Source: a bacterium
Lineage (GTDB): Bacteria; Patescibacteriota; Microgenomatia; UBA1400; PJMF01
DNA length: 12,531 nucleotides
Reading direction: 5' to 3'
NCBI GenBank assembly: GCA_900299155.1
Contig: OMIS01000057.1
Span: 1 to 12,531, forward strand
In this document: in pieces, positions 3,896 through 10,725 of the stretch
How the letters are laid out: each line of letters begins with the position of its first letter
Numbering within the stretch: position 1 is the first letter of the stretch
Notes under the pieces: model-generated
Database searches by the model: none
What the model was told of the DNA's origin: nothing
The model's input: the letters and a program-made list of their open reading frames with translations, nothing else
Made by a program: the position numbers and the translations under genes

Positions 3896-6829
3896 ATGTT
3901 CAAATTTTTTTCACGTCTGTTTGATGATAATCAAAGAACTCTAGATAAATATCGTGGCATTGTAGAGCAAATCAATGGACTTGAACCCAGTATTAAAAAA
4001 CTTTCTGATACAAAACTGGCTGCACAAACTAAAAAATTCAAAAAAATAATTGAAGAGGGAAGAGCAGCAGGCAAAGCTGATGAGGTGATTCTAGACGAGT
4101 TACTTCCAGAGGTCTTTGCAACGGTTCGTGAGACATCTCGACGTGTGTTGGGACTGCGGCACTTTGATGTACAGTTATTAGCTGGGATAGCACTACACAA
4201 GAGCAATATCACTGAGCAAAAAACTGGTGAAGGTAAAACGCTCACCGTCACTGCTCCAATTTACTTAAACGCACTACTTGGCAAAGGTGTACATTTAGTG
4301 ACCGTCAATGACTATTTGGCAGAGCTGGGTGCAGGCTGGATGGGACAGATTTACCACTTTTTGGGCTTAACAACTGCAGTAATTGTCCATGATAAATCAA
4401 GCCTTTTTAATCCTGAATATGATAGTGAAGTACGGGGAGACGAACGCCTTGAGCACTTCCAACCTATCTCACGCCAACAGGCCTACAATTCCGATATAAC
4501 CTATGGAACCAATAACGAGTTTGGCTTCGACTACCTGCGTGACAACATGGTCCAATCTGTAGAAATGATGGTGCAACGCCCTGATTCTGGACACCACTAT
4601 GCAATCGTTGACGAAGCTGACTCAATTTTAATTGACGAAGCGCGCACCCCATTGATTATTTCCATGCCTGATACCGAACCTACCAAGAAATACTACGATT
4701 ACGCCCGCATGGTTTTGAGTTTAGAAAAAACTAGTGACTACACAATGGATGAAAAAGCACGCACAGTGACTTTAACTGATCTAGGTGTGAAGCGAATTGA
4801 GCAAAAATTGGGAGTAGGGAACCTCTACGAAGAAAGTTTTGAAACCATCCATCATGTCGAGTCTGCGCTCAAATCAAAAACACTCTTTTTGCGAGACCGT
4901 GATTACATCGTTAAAGATAACCAGGTTATCATCGTGGATGAACACACTGGTCGTCTGATGTATGGACGCCGCTACTCCGACGGTTTACACCAGGCTATAG
5001 AAGCAAAAGAAGGCGTACCAATTCAACAAGAATCTCGTACCTTGGCGACAATCTCAATTCAAAACTACTTCCGTTTGTACCACAAGCTTTCTGGTATGAC
5101 AGGAACTGCCATCACTGAAGCTGAAGAGTTCAAACAAATATATAATACTGAAGTGCTAGTGATCCCCACCCACGTCCCCGTGGCACGTCAAGACAATGCA
5201 GATGTTATTTATAAAACTACCGCAGTTAAGTACTCCGCTATTGCCAATGAAACAGAGCGCATTCATCAGTCGGGCCAGCCAATTTTGATCGGAACCCGTT
5301 CCATCGAACATAACGAAATTATCTCTGAATTCTTGAAACGCAAACGCATCCCACACCAAGTTTTGAATGCTAAAAATCATGAACGAGAAGCATTTATCAT
5401 TGCTGATGCTGGCAAAAAAGGTGCAATCACCGTGGCGACTAACATCGCAGGTCGTGGTGTGGACATTGTGCTTGGAGGATCAAAACCTGAGCTCAAAGAC
5501 TTCCGCGCAGAGAATGCTGCCAAAGACAAAAAACCTACTGCCAAACAAGAAGAGTTGGCGCAAGAACTGAAGCTAGCACCTTCTATAAATCCTGCCAACT
5601 ACAAACTTTCTGAATACAAGAAAGCACTTGATGCCTGGCAAAAGAACCACGACGAAGTTGTGGAACTTGGCGGGCTATACATCATTGGTACCGAAAGACA
5701 TGAATCTCGTCGCATCGATAATCAGCTACGCGGACGTTCAGGTCGTCAGGGAGATCCTGGCGTAACCCAGTTCTTTATCGCTCTTGATGACGATATCATG
5801 CGCATCTTTGGTGGTGAACAAATTGCCAAAGTTATGGATTTCTTGAAGATTGAAGAGAATCAACCCATCGAACATGGCATGATTGGAAAATCCATTGAAG
5901 CTGCTCAAGTTAAAGTGGAAGGTTTCTTCTTTGATCAGCGCAAGCGCCTCGTGGAGTTTGATGACGTCATGAACAAACAGCGTGAGATTATTTATAAACG
6001 CCGTCGCCGCTTGCTTGAACAAGGAACCTCAAGAGATGAAGCAGAGCCTACCGCACTTAAAGAAGAAATCATGGGCTATGTCGCAGATGATATTCAAAGT
6101 GTAGTTTCTCTCTATGCACCGCAAGATTTCACTGATGAAGAATATGCAGCTATCATCAAAGAGTTCGCCACAATTATTCCATTTGATGCAGCTTCTCAAA
6201 AACAACTTGTTACAACAATTAAAGAACTACACACCGTAGAAGACATTTCTGAAAAATTGCAAGAAATTGCGCTTGAAACATATGCTTCTAAAGAGCAATC
6301 ACTGGGGATGCAGCACATGCGCTTACTCGAGCGACTGGTCTCACTTTCTGTGCTAGATCAAAAATGGATGGATCATCTTGATGCCATGGAAGATTTACGA
6401 GAGGGTATTTGGCTGCGCGGTGATAAGCGCACGGTGCTTTCAGAATATAAAAAAGAAGCGTTTATCTTATTTGAAGATTTAATTGGGACAATTGAATCTA
6501 CCATCGCTAAGCGAGTATACCGAGATCAACTCCAAGGTCCAGGCATGCAAGCCTCGATTATGCCTGAGCTGATGATCGAGCAAAAAGAAGATATCCATGA
6601 GTCTTTGGAAAAAGAAGTGGCAGACGCCACCACTCCAGAACCTGCATTACAAAACCAGCAGGGATCACTGAGTGATATGGCTGCTATCTTGAAAAAAGCA
6701 AAAGCCACACCGAAAGCTAACCCTGGAGTTGAAAAAGCCAAAGTTGGCCGCAATGATCTCTGTCCTTGTGGCAGCGGTTTGAAGTACAAGAAATGCGGCT
6801 TAATTAACGCACCTGAACACAGAGGCTAA
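3896..6829 (+). CDS. secA: Preprotein translocase ATPase SecA
   Basis: The 977-aa motor that drives unfolded preproteins through SecYEG at the membrane. Walker A is TGEGKT at 110-115 (after the Q-motif region FDVQLLAG), Walker B is DEAD at 239-242 followed by SILIDEARTPLIIS, and the C-terminal helicase lobe has TNIAGRGVDIVLGG and GTERHESRRIDNQLRGRSGRQGDPG. The protein is longer than typical SecA (roughly 840-900 aa): about 50 extra, charged residues lie at about 529-580, between IVLGG and ELGGLYIIGTERH, and there is a poorly conserved linker near 905-950. The C-terminal SEC-C zinc tail is CPCGSGLKYKKCG, which keeps three Cys but has Gly where the fourth Cys or His ligand usually stands. The Shine-Dalgarno is AGGA at 3887-3890. 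It is followed after 23 nt by prs. Confidence 0.97.
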   Translation: MFKFFSRLFDDNQRTLDKYRGIVEQINGLEPSIKKLSDTKLAAQTKKFKKIIEEGRAAGKADEVILDELLPEVFATVRETSRRVLGLRHFDVQLLAGIALHKSNITEQKTGEGKTLTVTAPIYLNALLGKGVHLVTVNDYLAELGAGWMGQIYHFLGLTTAVIVHDKSSLFNPEYDSEVRGDERLEHFQPISRQQAYNSDITYGTNNEFGFDYLRDNMVQSVEMMVQRPDSGHHYAIVDEADSILIDEARTPLIISMPDTEPTKKYYDYARMVLSLEKTSDYTMDEKARTVTLTDLGVKRIEQKLGVGNLYEESFETIHHVESALKSKTLFLRDRDYIVKDNQVIIVDEHTGRLMYGRRYSDGLHQAIEAKEGVPIQQESRTLATISIQNYFRLYHKLSGMTGTAITEAEEFKQIYNTEVLVIPTHVPVARQDNADVIYKTTAVKYSAIANETERIHQSGQPILIGTRSIEHNEIISEFLKRKRIPHQVLNAKNHEREAFIIADAGKKGAITVATNIAGRGVDIVLGGSKPELKDFRAENAAKDKKPTAKQEELAQELKLAPSINPANYKLSEYKKALDAWQKNHDEVVELGGLYIIGTERHESRRIDNQLRGRSGRQGDPGVTQFFIALDDDIMRIFGGEQIAKVMDFLKIEENQPIEHGMIGKSIEAAQVKVEGFFFDQRKRLVEFDDVMNKQREIIYKRRRRLLEQGTSRDEAEPTALKEEIMGYVADDIQSVVSLYAPQDFTDEEYAAIIKEFATIIPFDAASQKQLVTTIKELHTVEDISEKLQEIALETYASKEQSLGMQHMRLLERLVSLSVLDQKWMDHLDAMEDLREGIWLRGDKRTVLSEYKKEAFILFEDLIGTIESTIAKRVYRDQLQGPGMQASIMPELMIEQKEDIHESLEKEVADATTPEPALQNQQGSLSDMAAILKKAKATPKANPGVEKAKVGRNDLCPCGSGLKYKKCGLINAPEHRG

Positions 6830-6837
6830 ACCAACAG

Positions 6838-6846
6838 TGGTACAAT
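6838..6846 (+). promoter_or_regulatory. Extended -10 promoter of prs, leaderless
   Basis: TGG-TACAAT ends exactly 6 nt before the ATG at 6853, inside the 23-nt gap after secA. No Shine-Dalgarno is present. Confidence 0.6.
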
Positions 6847-6852
6847 AAATCC

Positions 6853-7749
6853 ATGAAACTCATAGCTGGATCATCCAACCTTCCGTTAGCACAAAAAATT
6901 GCAGAGAAACTCAATCTGCCGCTCGTGGAAACTGACAGCTCTGAGTTTGCCAACGGTGAGCGCAGGGTCTGGATCAAGGAACAATTGGCAGGAGAAGATG
7001 TCGTTATTATTCAATCTTTTTCTGCACCTGTGGACGAACATATCATGGAGTTTTTACTCTTAGCAGATGCCACTGAACGACTTGGGGCACGAAGTATCCA
7101 TGCCGTTATCCCATGGCTAGGGTACTCACTCCAAGACAAAGTCTTTGTACCAGGGGAACCAATTGCCGCTAAAGTTATCGCCAACCTAGTTTCTACCGCA
7201 CATATTGATCGTGTTTATTTGCTTGACCTGCATAACAGCAGCACTCCAGGATTTTTCTCAATTCCATCAGCTCATCTGAGTGCTATGCAACTATTTATTG
7301 CAGATATACAAACTCGATTTGCAGGCAAAGAACTGGTAGTGGCCAGTCCAGATTTTGGAGGATTGAAACGTGCTCGCCAATTTGCTAGTTCACTCGGCAC
7401 AGATCTGGTTAATATTGATAAAACAAGAGATCTGTGCACGGGAGAAGTGACAGCAGTGGGGTTACAGGGTGAAGTTCGTGGGAAAGTTGCCTTGTTATTC
7501 GACGACGTGATTGTTTCTGGAAGTACGGTAGTGGAGACTTCTGAATTACTCAAACAACAAGGTGCTACTGAAACTCATTTTTTTGCGACACACGGTCCAC
7601 TTGTGGAGAGTGCAATTGAAAAATTAAGTGCTTCATCTATTGATAACATAATCGTTACCAACTCAATCCAGCATCAGAGATTACCACAAAATTGCACAGA
7701 AATTGATATATCTCCTGTACTTATCTCTGCACTCCAAGAATGGTTATAA
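6853..7749 (+). CDS. prs: Ribose-phosphate pyrophosphokinase, archaeal-like
   Basis: A 298-aa PRPP synthetase that transfers pyrophosphate from ATP to ribose 5-phosphate, supplying nucleotide, His and Trp synthesis in the cytoplasm. Visible motifs are FANGERRV (about 32-39), SPDFGGLKRARQFA (the GG-x-x-RAR substrate loop), DKTRD at 189-193 (catalytic flexible-loop Lys and Arg) and the PRPP loop FDDVIVSGST at about 216-225. The segment LGYSLQDKVFVPGEPI replaces the usual bacterial GYARQDRK form and resembles archaeal (class III) enzymes, and the protein is about 15-20 residues shorter than classical bacterial Prs, so loss of allosteric ADP/phosphate control is likely (inference). It has its own -10 element and no Shine-Dalgarno, but readthrough from secA is also possible. 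Confidence 0.93.
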   Translation: MKLIAGSSNLPLAQKIAEKLNLPLVETDSSEFANGERRVWIKEQLAGEDVVIIQSFSAPVDEHIMEFLLLADATERLGARSIHAVIPWLGYSLQDKVFVPGEPIAAKVIANLVSTAHIDRVYLLDLHNSSTPGFFSIPSAHLSAMQLFIADIQTRFAGKELVVASPDFGGLKRARQFASSLGTDLVNIDKTRDLCTGEVTAVGLQGEVRGKVALLFDDVIVSGSTVVETSELLKQQGATETHFFATHGPLVESAIEKLSASSIDNIIVTNSIQHQRLPQNCTEIDISPVLISALQEWL

Positions 7750-7755
7750 GATAAT

Positions 7756-7783
7756 TTGCAAAATTGCAATGTGGGCGTATAAT
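7756..7783 (+). promoter_or_regulatory. Promoter of the proS T-box leader
   Basis: TTGCAA (7756-7761) and a perfect TATAAT (7778-7783) are 16 nt apart. The -35 begins 7 nt after the prs stop codon. The predicted start of transcription near 7790 is just before the first paired bases of the leader RNA. Confidence 0.75.
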
Positions 7784-7792
7784 CAAGTTTAA

Positions 7793-8061
7793 CTACTGAA
7801 GCACACGTCGTGTTTCGTTCTAGCTCCTAACTAGAATCTTATGACCGAAGAGTAGATGTGGAACTCCTTGATAACTGTAGAGAAATAAGGCACTAACACA
7901 TCCGGCAGCAAGCCGTCATCATCTTGCAGGGCTGACATATGCAGTCCCTAAGGCTCAAGGCAGTAATGCCTTGAGCAAAATGAGGTGGTACCGTTTTTGT
8001 AACCCACAAAAACCCTCATCAGTTATTTCGCAGTGCGCGGGATGATTGATGAGGGTTTTTT
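7793..8061 (+). promoter_or_regulatory. T-box riboswitch upstream of proS
   Basis: A T-box leader expected to sense uncharged tRNA-Pro. The core is UGAGGUGGUACCG (7981-7993). Its UGGU (7986-7989) can pair with ACCA, the 3' end expected for tRNA-Pro (discriminator A). The antiterminator is very clear: UGAGG with CCUCA, then GUUUUUGU (7993-8000) with ACAAAAAC (8006-8013). Stem III is a strong hairpin, GCUCAAGGCA/UGCCUUGAGC (7952-7975, loop GUAA). CGGC/GCCG (7903-7915) with loop AGCAA and a downstream CUUGC (7923-7927) could form the Stem IIA/B pseudoknot. CUACU (7793-7797) pairs with AGUAG (7851-7855) around hairpin UUCUAG/CUAGAA (7818-7836), whose 7-nt loop CUCCUAA holds the Pro codon CCU (7826-7828), the candidate specifier. 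No canonical long Stem I was recognised. Confidence 0.92.
8011..8061 (+). terminator. Attenuator terminator of the proS T-box
   Basis: AACCCTCATCA (8011-8021) pairs perfectly with TGATGAGGGTT (8047-8057), followed by a run of six T (8056-8061). It shares its 5' strand with the antiterminator. Confidence 0.93.
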
Positions 8062-8081
8062 AGTACTATATAAGGAAATAT

Positions 8082-9782
8082 ATGAAATACTCGCAGCTCC
8101 TGACCAAAACACAAAAAACCACTAAAGAGTTTGATTCCGTCAATGCAACTTTGCTGACAAAAGCAGGTTTTGTGGATCAAACGATGGCTGGTGTGTATAC
8201 ATTTTTGCCTTTGGGCCTGCGCGTTCTGACTAAAATTGAGAATATTGTTCGCAAGCACATGGATGAAATTGGTGCTGAATTATTGATGCCATCATTAGCA
8301 CCAAGATGGAACTGGGAAACAACTGGTCGTCTTGAAACTGTAGATGTTCTTTTTAAAGCGGTAGGGGCTAATAAAAACTCTCAAGCCAAAAATGATGCCG
8401 AGTATATTTTGAACTGTACTCATGAAGATTTGATTACCCCGATTGCTCAAAAATTTCGCACCAGCTATAAGGATTTCCCTGTTGCGGTGTATCAAATTCA
8501 GACCAAGTTTCGCAATGAAGCTCGACCCAAGTCAGGCATTATGCGAGGCCGTGAGTTTCGGATGAAGGACTTGTATAGTTTCCATACTTCTCAAGAGGAT
8601 TTTCAAAAATACTACGATGCCGCAAAAGCTGTATATACCGCAACCTTTGCTGCTCTGGGACTAGGTAAAGATACCTATATGACGTTAGCTTCTGGTGGCG
8701 ATTTCACCAAAGATTTTTCACATGAGTTTCAAACCCGCTGTGAGGCTGGTGAAGATATCGTTTTTTATGATGAAGTCACAAATACATACTACAATCGAGA
8801 AGTTGCACCCAGTAAAGCTCCTCAAGTGACGCAAGACAGTGAACAAAAACCAATGGAAGAAGTCTACGGCGAAAATATTACGGGCATGGATGCACTCGTT
8901 AAGTTTTTAAATGTTCCAGCTGATAAGTGTGTTAAAACAATTATCTATCAGGCAGATGATCAAGTAATTGCCGTGGCGGTGAGAGGTACTTATGAGGTCA
9001 ATGAAGATAAGGTGAAAAAGATTGTAGGCTGTTCTAAACTCAGTCTGGCTACACCAGAGGTAGTTAAACAAGCCACTGGCGCCATTATCGGGTATGCTGG
9101 ACTCGTCAATTTAGCCGCAAATGTACGAATTATTGCTGATGAAGCCCTTGAAGAGATGGTGAATTTTGAGTGCGGTGGCAATAAAGATCATATTCATATC
9201 ATTAATGTAAATTGGGGTCGTGACTTACCCAAGCCTGCCGCATTTTATGATGTGAAAGTTGCGCAACCAGGTGATCTCAACCCACAAAGTGGCAAAGTTA
9301 TGGAGTACTTTAAAGCAGCAGAAGTAGGTAATATTTTTCCGTTACAAAGCCGCTTCCCTGAAGCCTTCAAATACAGATTTGTTGATGAACAAGGTAAGGA
9401 ACAGCCAATTCTGATGGGCTCGTACGGGATTGGTACTAGTCGGGTGATGGGGGTGATGGTAGAAAAATTCCATGATGAAAAGGGTATTATTTGGCCTAAG
9501 CAAGTAGCACCATTTACAGTTCATCTGATTTCTCTGCGCGGCGGTGAAGAGCAAGCCACTGCTTTGTACCAGTCATTACAAGACAAAAACATTGAAGTGC
9601 TGTGGGATGAGCGGGATATTTCTCCTGGTAGTAAATTTGCCGATGCAGATTTAATTGGCTGCCCAGTTCGGTTGGTTGTTTCTGCCAAAACCAATGGACA
9701 AGTGGAATGGAAAGAGCGCGCTGCTGAAAAGGCTGAATTACTTTCAGAAGCAGAAGTTTTCGAACGCATCAACCAGTTGTAG
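8082..9782 (+). CDS. proS: Proline--tRNA ligase, bacterial type with INS domain
   Basis: A 566-aa class II synthetase that charges tRNA-Pro; the length fits the bacterial form. Motif 1 lies within TFLPLGLRVLTKIENIVRKH (about 41-60), motif 2 is FRNEARPKSGIMRGREFRMK from residue 143, and motif 3 is GSYGIGTSRVMGV from 446. Between motifs 2 and 3 (about 235-385) lies the YbaK-like insertion domain that hydrolyses mischarged Ala-tRNA-Pro, recognisable by DKCVKTIIY, the YEVNEDKVKK region and FECGGNKDHIH. The C-terminus (about 465-566) is the HGTP anticodon-binding domain (QVAPFTVHLISL, DERDISPGSKFADADLIG). AAGGA at 8072-8076 gives a Shine-Dalgarno 5 nt before the ATG. The 20 nt between terminator and ATG leave no other leader element, so control should rest on the T-box. 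Confidence 0.97.
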   Translation: MKYSQLLTKTQKTTKEFDSVNATLLTKAGFVDQTMAGVYTFLPLGLRVLTKIENIVRKHMDEIGAELLMPSLAPRWNWETTGRLETVDVLFKAVGANKNSQAKNDAEYILNCTHEDLITPIAQKFRTSYKDFPVAVYQIQTKFRNEARPKSGIMRGREFRMKDLYSFHTSQEDFQKYYDAAKAVYTATFAALGLGKDTYMTLASGGDFTKDFSHEFQTRCEAGEDIVFYDEVTNTYYNREVAPSKAPQVTQDSEQKPMEEVYGENITGMDALVKFLNVPADKCVKTIIYQADDQVIAVAVRGTYEVNEDKVKKIVGCSKLSLATPEVVKQATGAIIGYAGLVNLAANVRIIADEALEEMVNFECGGNKDHIHIINVNWGRDLPKPAAFYDVKVAQPGDLNPQSGKVMEYFKAAEVGNIFPLQSRFPEAFKYRFVDEQGKEQPILMGSYGIGTSRVMGVMVEKFHDEKGIIWPKQVAPFTVHLISLRGGEEQATALYQSLQDKNIEVLWDERDISPGSKFADADLIGCPVRLVVSAKTNGQVEWKERAAEKAELLSEAEVFERINQL

Positions 9783-9788
9783 TTGCGC

Positions 9789-9794
9789 TATACT
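9789..9794 (+). promoter_or_regulatory. -10 element of the Cys-rich small gene
   Basis: TATACT lies in the 17-nt gap after proS and ends 5 nt before the ATG at 9800, without a visible -35 or Shine-Dalgarno. Leaderless initiation, or readthrough from proS, would explain expression. Confidence 0.45.
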
Positions 9795-9799
9795 AAGAT

Positions 9800-9997
9800 A
9801 TGGCATATAAAGTTGGATTACTTGTCCTCGTCATTGGCGGACTTGCTGCATTTTATATTGCATATGGGGTGCTCACTGGACACGGAAAGTCCTGTGGTGG
9901 AATTGCAGCCAATTTAGCCGCGAATCAGTGCCCATTCCCACTGCACTGCAACTCCAACTCTACCATGCCAGATTCGATGGGAACGTGCACGTTATAG
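9800..9997 (+). CDS. Membrane-anchored Cys-rich small protein (65 aa)
   Basis: A 65-aa protein with a hydrophobic helix at about 5-25 (VGLLVLVIGGLAAFYIAYGV) with one Lys before it, which can act as an uncleaved signal anchor. The remaining 38 residues would lie outside the membrane and contain four Cys (C32, C44, C50, C63) in the pattern CGGIA, then C-P-x5-C, then DSMGTC, which resembles small disulfide-stabilised domains. Two disulfides are plausible if the compartment is oxidising. I do not recognise a named family and propose no function. The start has a -10 element five bases upstream. It ends in TAG and is followed by a long gene-poor stretch. Confidence 0.75.
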   Translation: MAYKVGLLVLVIGGLAAFYIAYGVLTGHGKSCGGIAANLAANQCPFPLHCNSNSTMPDSMGTCTL

Positions 9998-10300
9998 TAT
10001 ATATACTTCTTGCAAGACTACTTGAACGTGAACAATTTCAGTCTCTCAAAGTTGATAAAAAGGTCCTAGAATCCGCTGAATAATTTTAGCGATAGTGTCT
10101 TTCACATCTGGTGCGTAGGGAAATTAACGCATAAACTGCCTAAAATATTTAGACCCATAGTTTTAATTCTCTGAATCAGGAGTCATTGTTATAGCTTGCG
10201 TGTTCAACGCTTTTTAATTCTGGGTAATTTCTGTATCAGGAGCTATAGTACTCATACATTCCGGTGAGGAACACCCACTACAATTGTCCTGGAAGTCCTT

Positions 10301-10334
10301 AAAAAACTCCACGGCTGTTGCGGTGGGTTTTTTT
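10301..10334 (+). terminator. Rho-independent terminator
   Basis: AAAAAA (10301-10306), a bulged C, T-G, and CCAC (10309-10312) pair with GTGG (10323-10326), G and the T-run at 10328-10334. It can end transcripts from proS and the Cys-rich gene or from an unannotated RNA. The A-tract on the other side allows weak function in reverse. Confidence 0.7.
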
Positions 10335-10402
10335 ATGGGTAAACGCAGGTATCGTAGCATATACTAGTAGCAGGTACACTGTGCAAGCTATTAATCTGAC
10401 AG

Positions 10403-10411
10403 TGCTATACT
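10403..10411 (+). promoter_or_regulatory. Extended -10 promoter of the zinc-ribbon gene
   Basis: TGC-TATACT ends 8 nt before the ATG at 10420, with no Shine-Dalgarno between. The start would be leaderless or nearly so. Confidence 0.55.
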
Positions 10412-10419
10412 TTATATAT

Positions 10420-10683
10420 ATGCCCAATTCACTCAAACCACTCACAGGATATTGTGATAGTTGTATGATGCCATTTACCAAAGATCCGCTTGGGGCAAAC
10501 CGCGAGCATGAAAAATACTGTAGTTACTGTTTTACCAATGGAAAGTTGTGCTACGAAGGAACTGATCTCAGTGAGTTCAAAAAAGCAATGATTGCTGCAA
10601 TTGTAGCGCGTGGAGAAAGTAAGTTAAAAGCTCACTTGTTTGCGTTCATGGCTGGTTTCGCACCGAGGTGGAAAAAGAAATAG
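10420..10683 (+). CDS. Putative zinc-ribbon protein (87 aa)
   Basis: An 87-aa protein whose N-terminal half is a zinc ribbon: CDSC (C12, C15) and CSYC (C34, C37) are the likely four ligands, with an extra Cys at 44. The pattern YCDSCMMPF then KYCSYCFTNGKLCY closely follows the Pfam putative zinc ribbon family (Zn_ribbon_2). The C-terminal half is basic and probably helical (SEFKKAMIAAIVARGESKLK, ending PRWKKK). I start at 10420 rather than at the in-frame ATG at 10318 because the upstream part overlaps the terminator and the -10 element, while the zinc-ribbon family begins close to the first Cys pair. The molecular role of this family is not established; RNA or protein binding is a guess. Confidence 0.8.
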   Translation: MPNSLKPLTGYCDSCMMPFTKDPLGANREHEKYCSYCFTNGKLCYEGTDLSEFKKAMIAAIVARGESKLKAHLFAFMAGFAPRWKKK

Positions 10684-10706
10684 ATTACAAAAAAATTTTC
10701 TGTAAT
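10684..10706. repeat. AT-rich dyad before the DHH gene
   Basis: ATTACA (10684-10689) and TGTAAT (10701-10706) are inverted copies with A- and T-tracts between them that extend the symmetry. The dyad lies where a -35 would be for the promoter at 10711-10719 and directly after the zinc-ribbon stop, so it could be an operator. It has no following T-run and is not a typical terminator. Confidence 0.4.
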
Positions 10707-10710
10707 AAGC

Positions 10711-10719
10711 TGGTATACT
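10711..10719 (+). promoter_or_regulatory. Extended -10 promoter of the DHH gene, leaderless
   Basis: TGG-TATACT ends exactly 6 nt before the ATG at 10726 and no Shine-Dalgarno is present. It has the same layout as the prs promoter (TGG-TACAAT, 6 nt). Confidence 0.65.
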
Positions 10720-10725
10720 AGCCTC

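Larger units (their letters stand above)
9998..10419. other. Gene-poor stretch with repeats and a terminator
   Basis: No convincing gene on the plus strand. TTAATTCT-CTGAATCAGGAG (10163-10182) recurs with a 9-nt insertion as TTAATTCT (10214-10221) and CTGTATCAGGAG (10231-10242). On the minus strand 10214-10360 is a 48-aa open frame with four Cys, and 10046-10123 reads as a 25-residue peptide-like stretch ending in TGA; both are short and unproven. GGTG/CACC (10263-10275) forms a small hairpin, and the 3' part ends in the terminator at 10301-10334. A decayed gene or a small RNA would both fit. Confidence 0.4.

Noticed and set aside
10318..10419. 34-residue N-terminal extension of the zinc-ribbon protein
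   Set aside because: It overlaps the T-run of a terminator and the -10 element and does not look like the family's N-terminus.
10299..10481. 60-aa minus-strand frame over the zinc-ribbon start
   Set aside because: It overlaps a well supported gene and a terminator and shows no family features.
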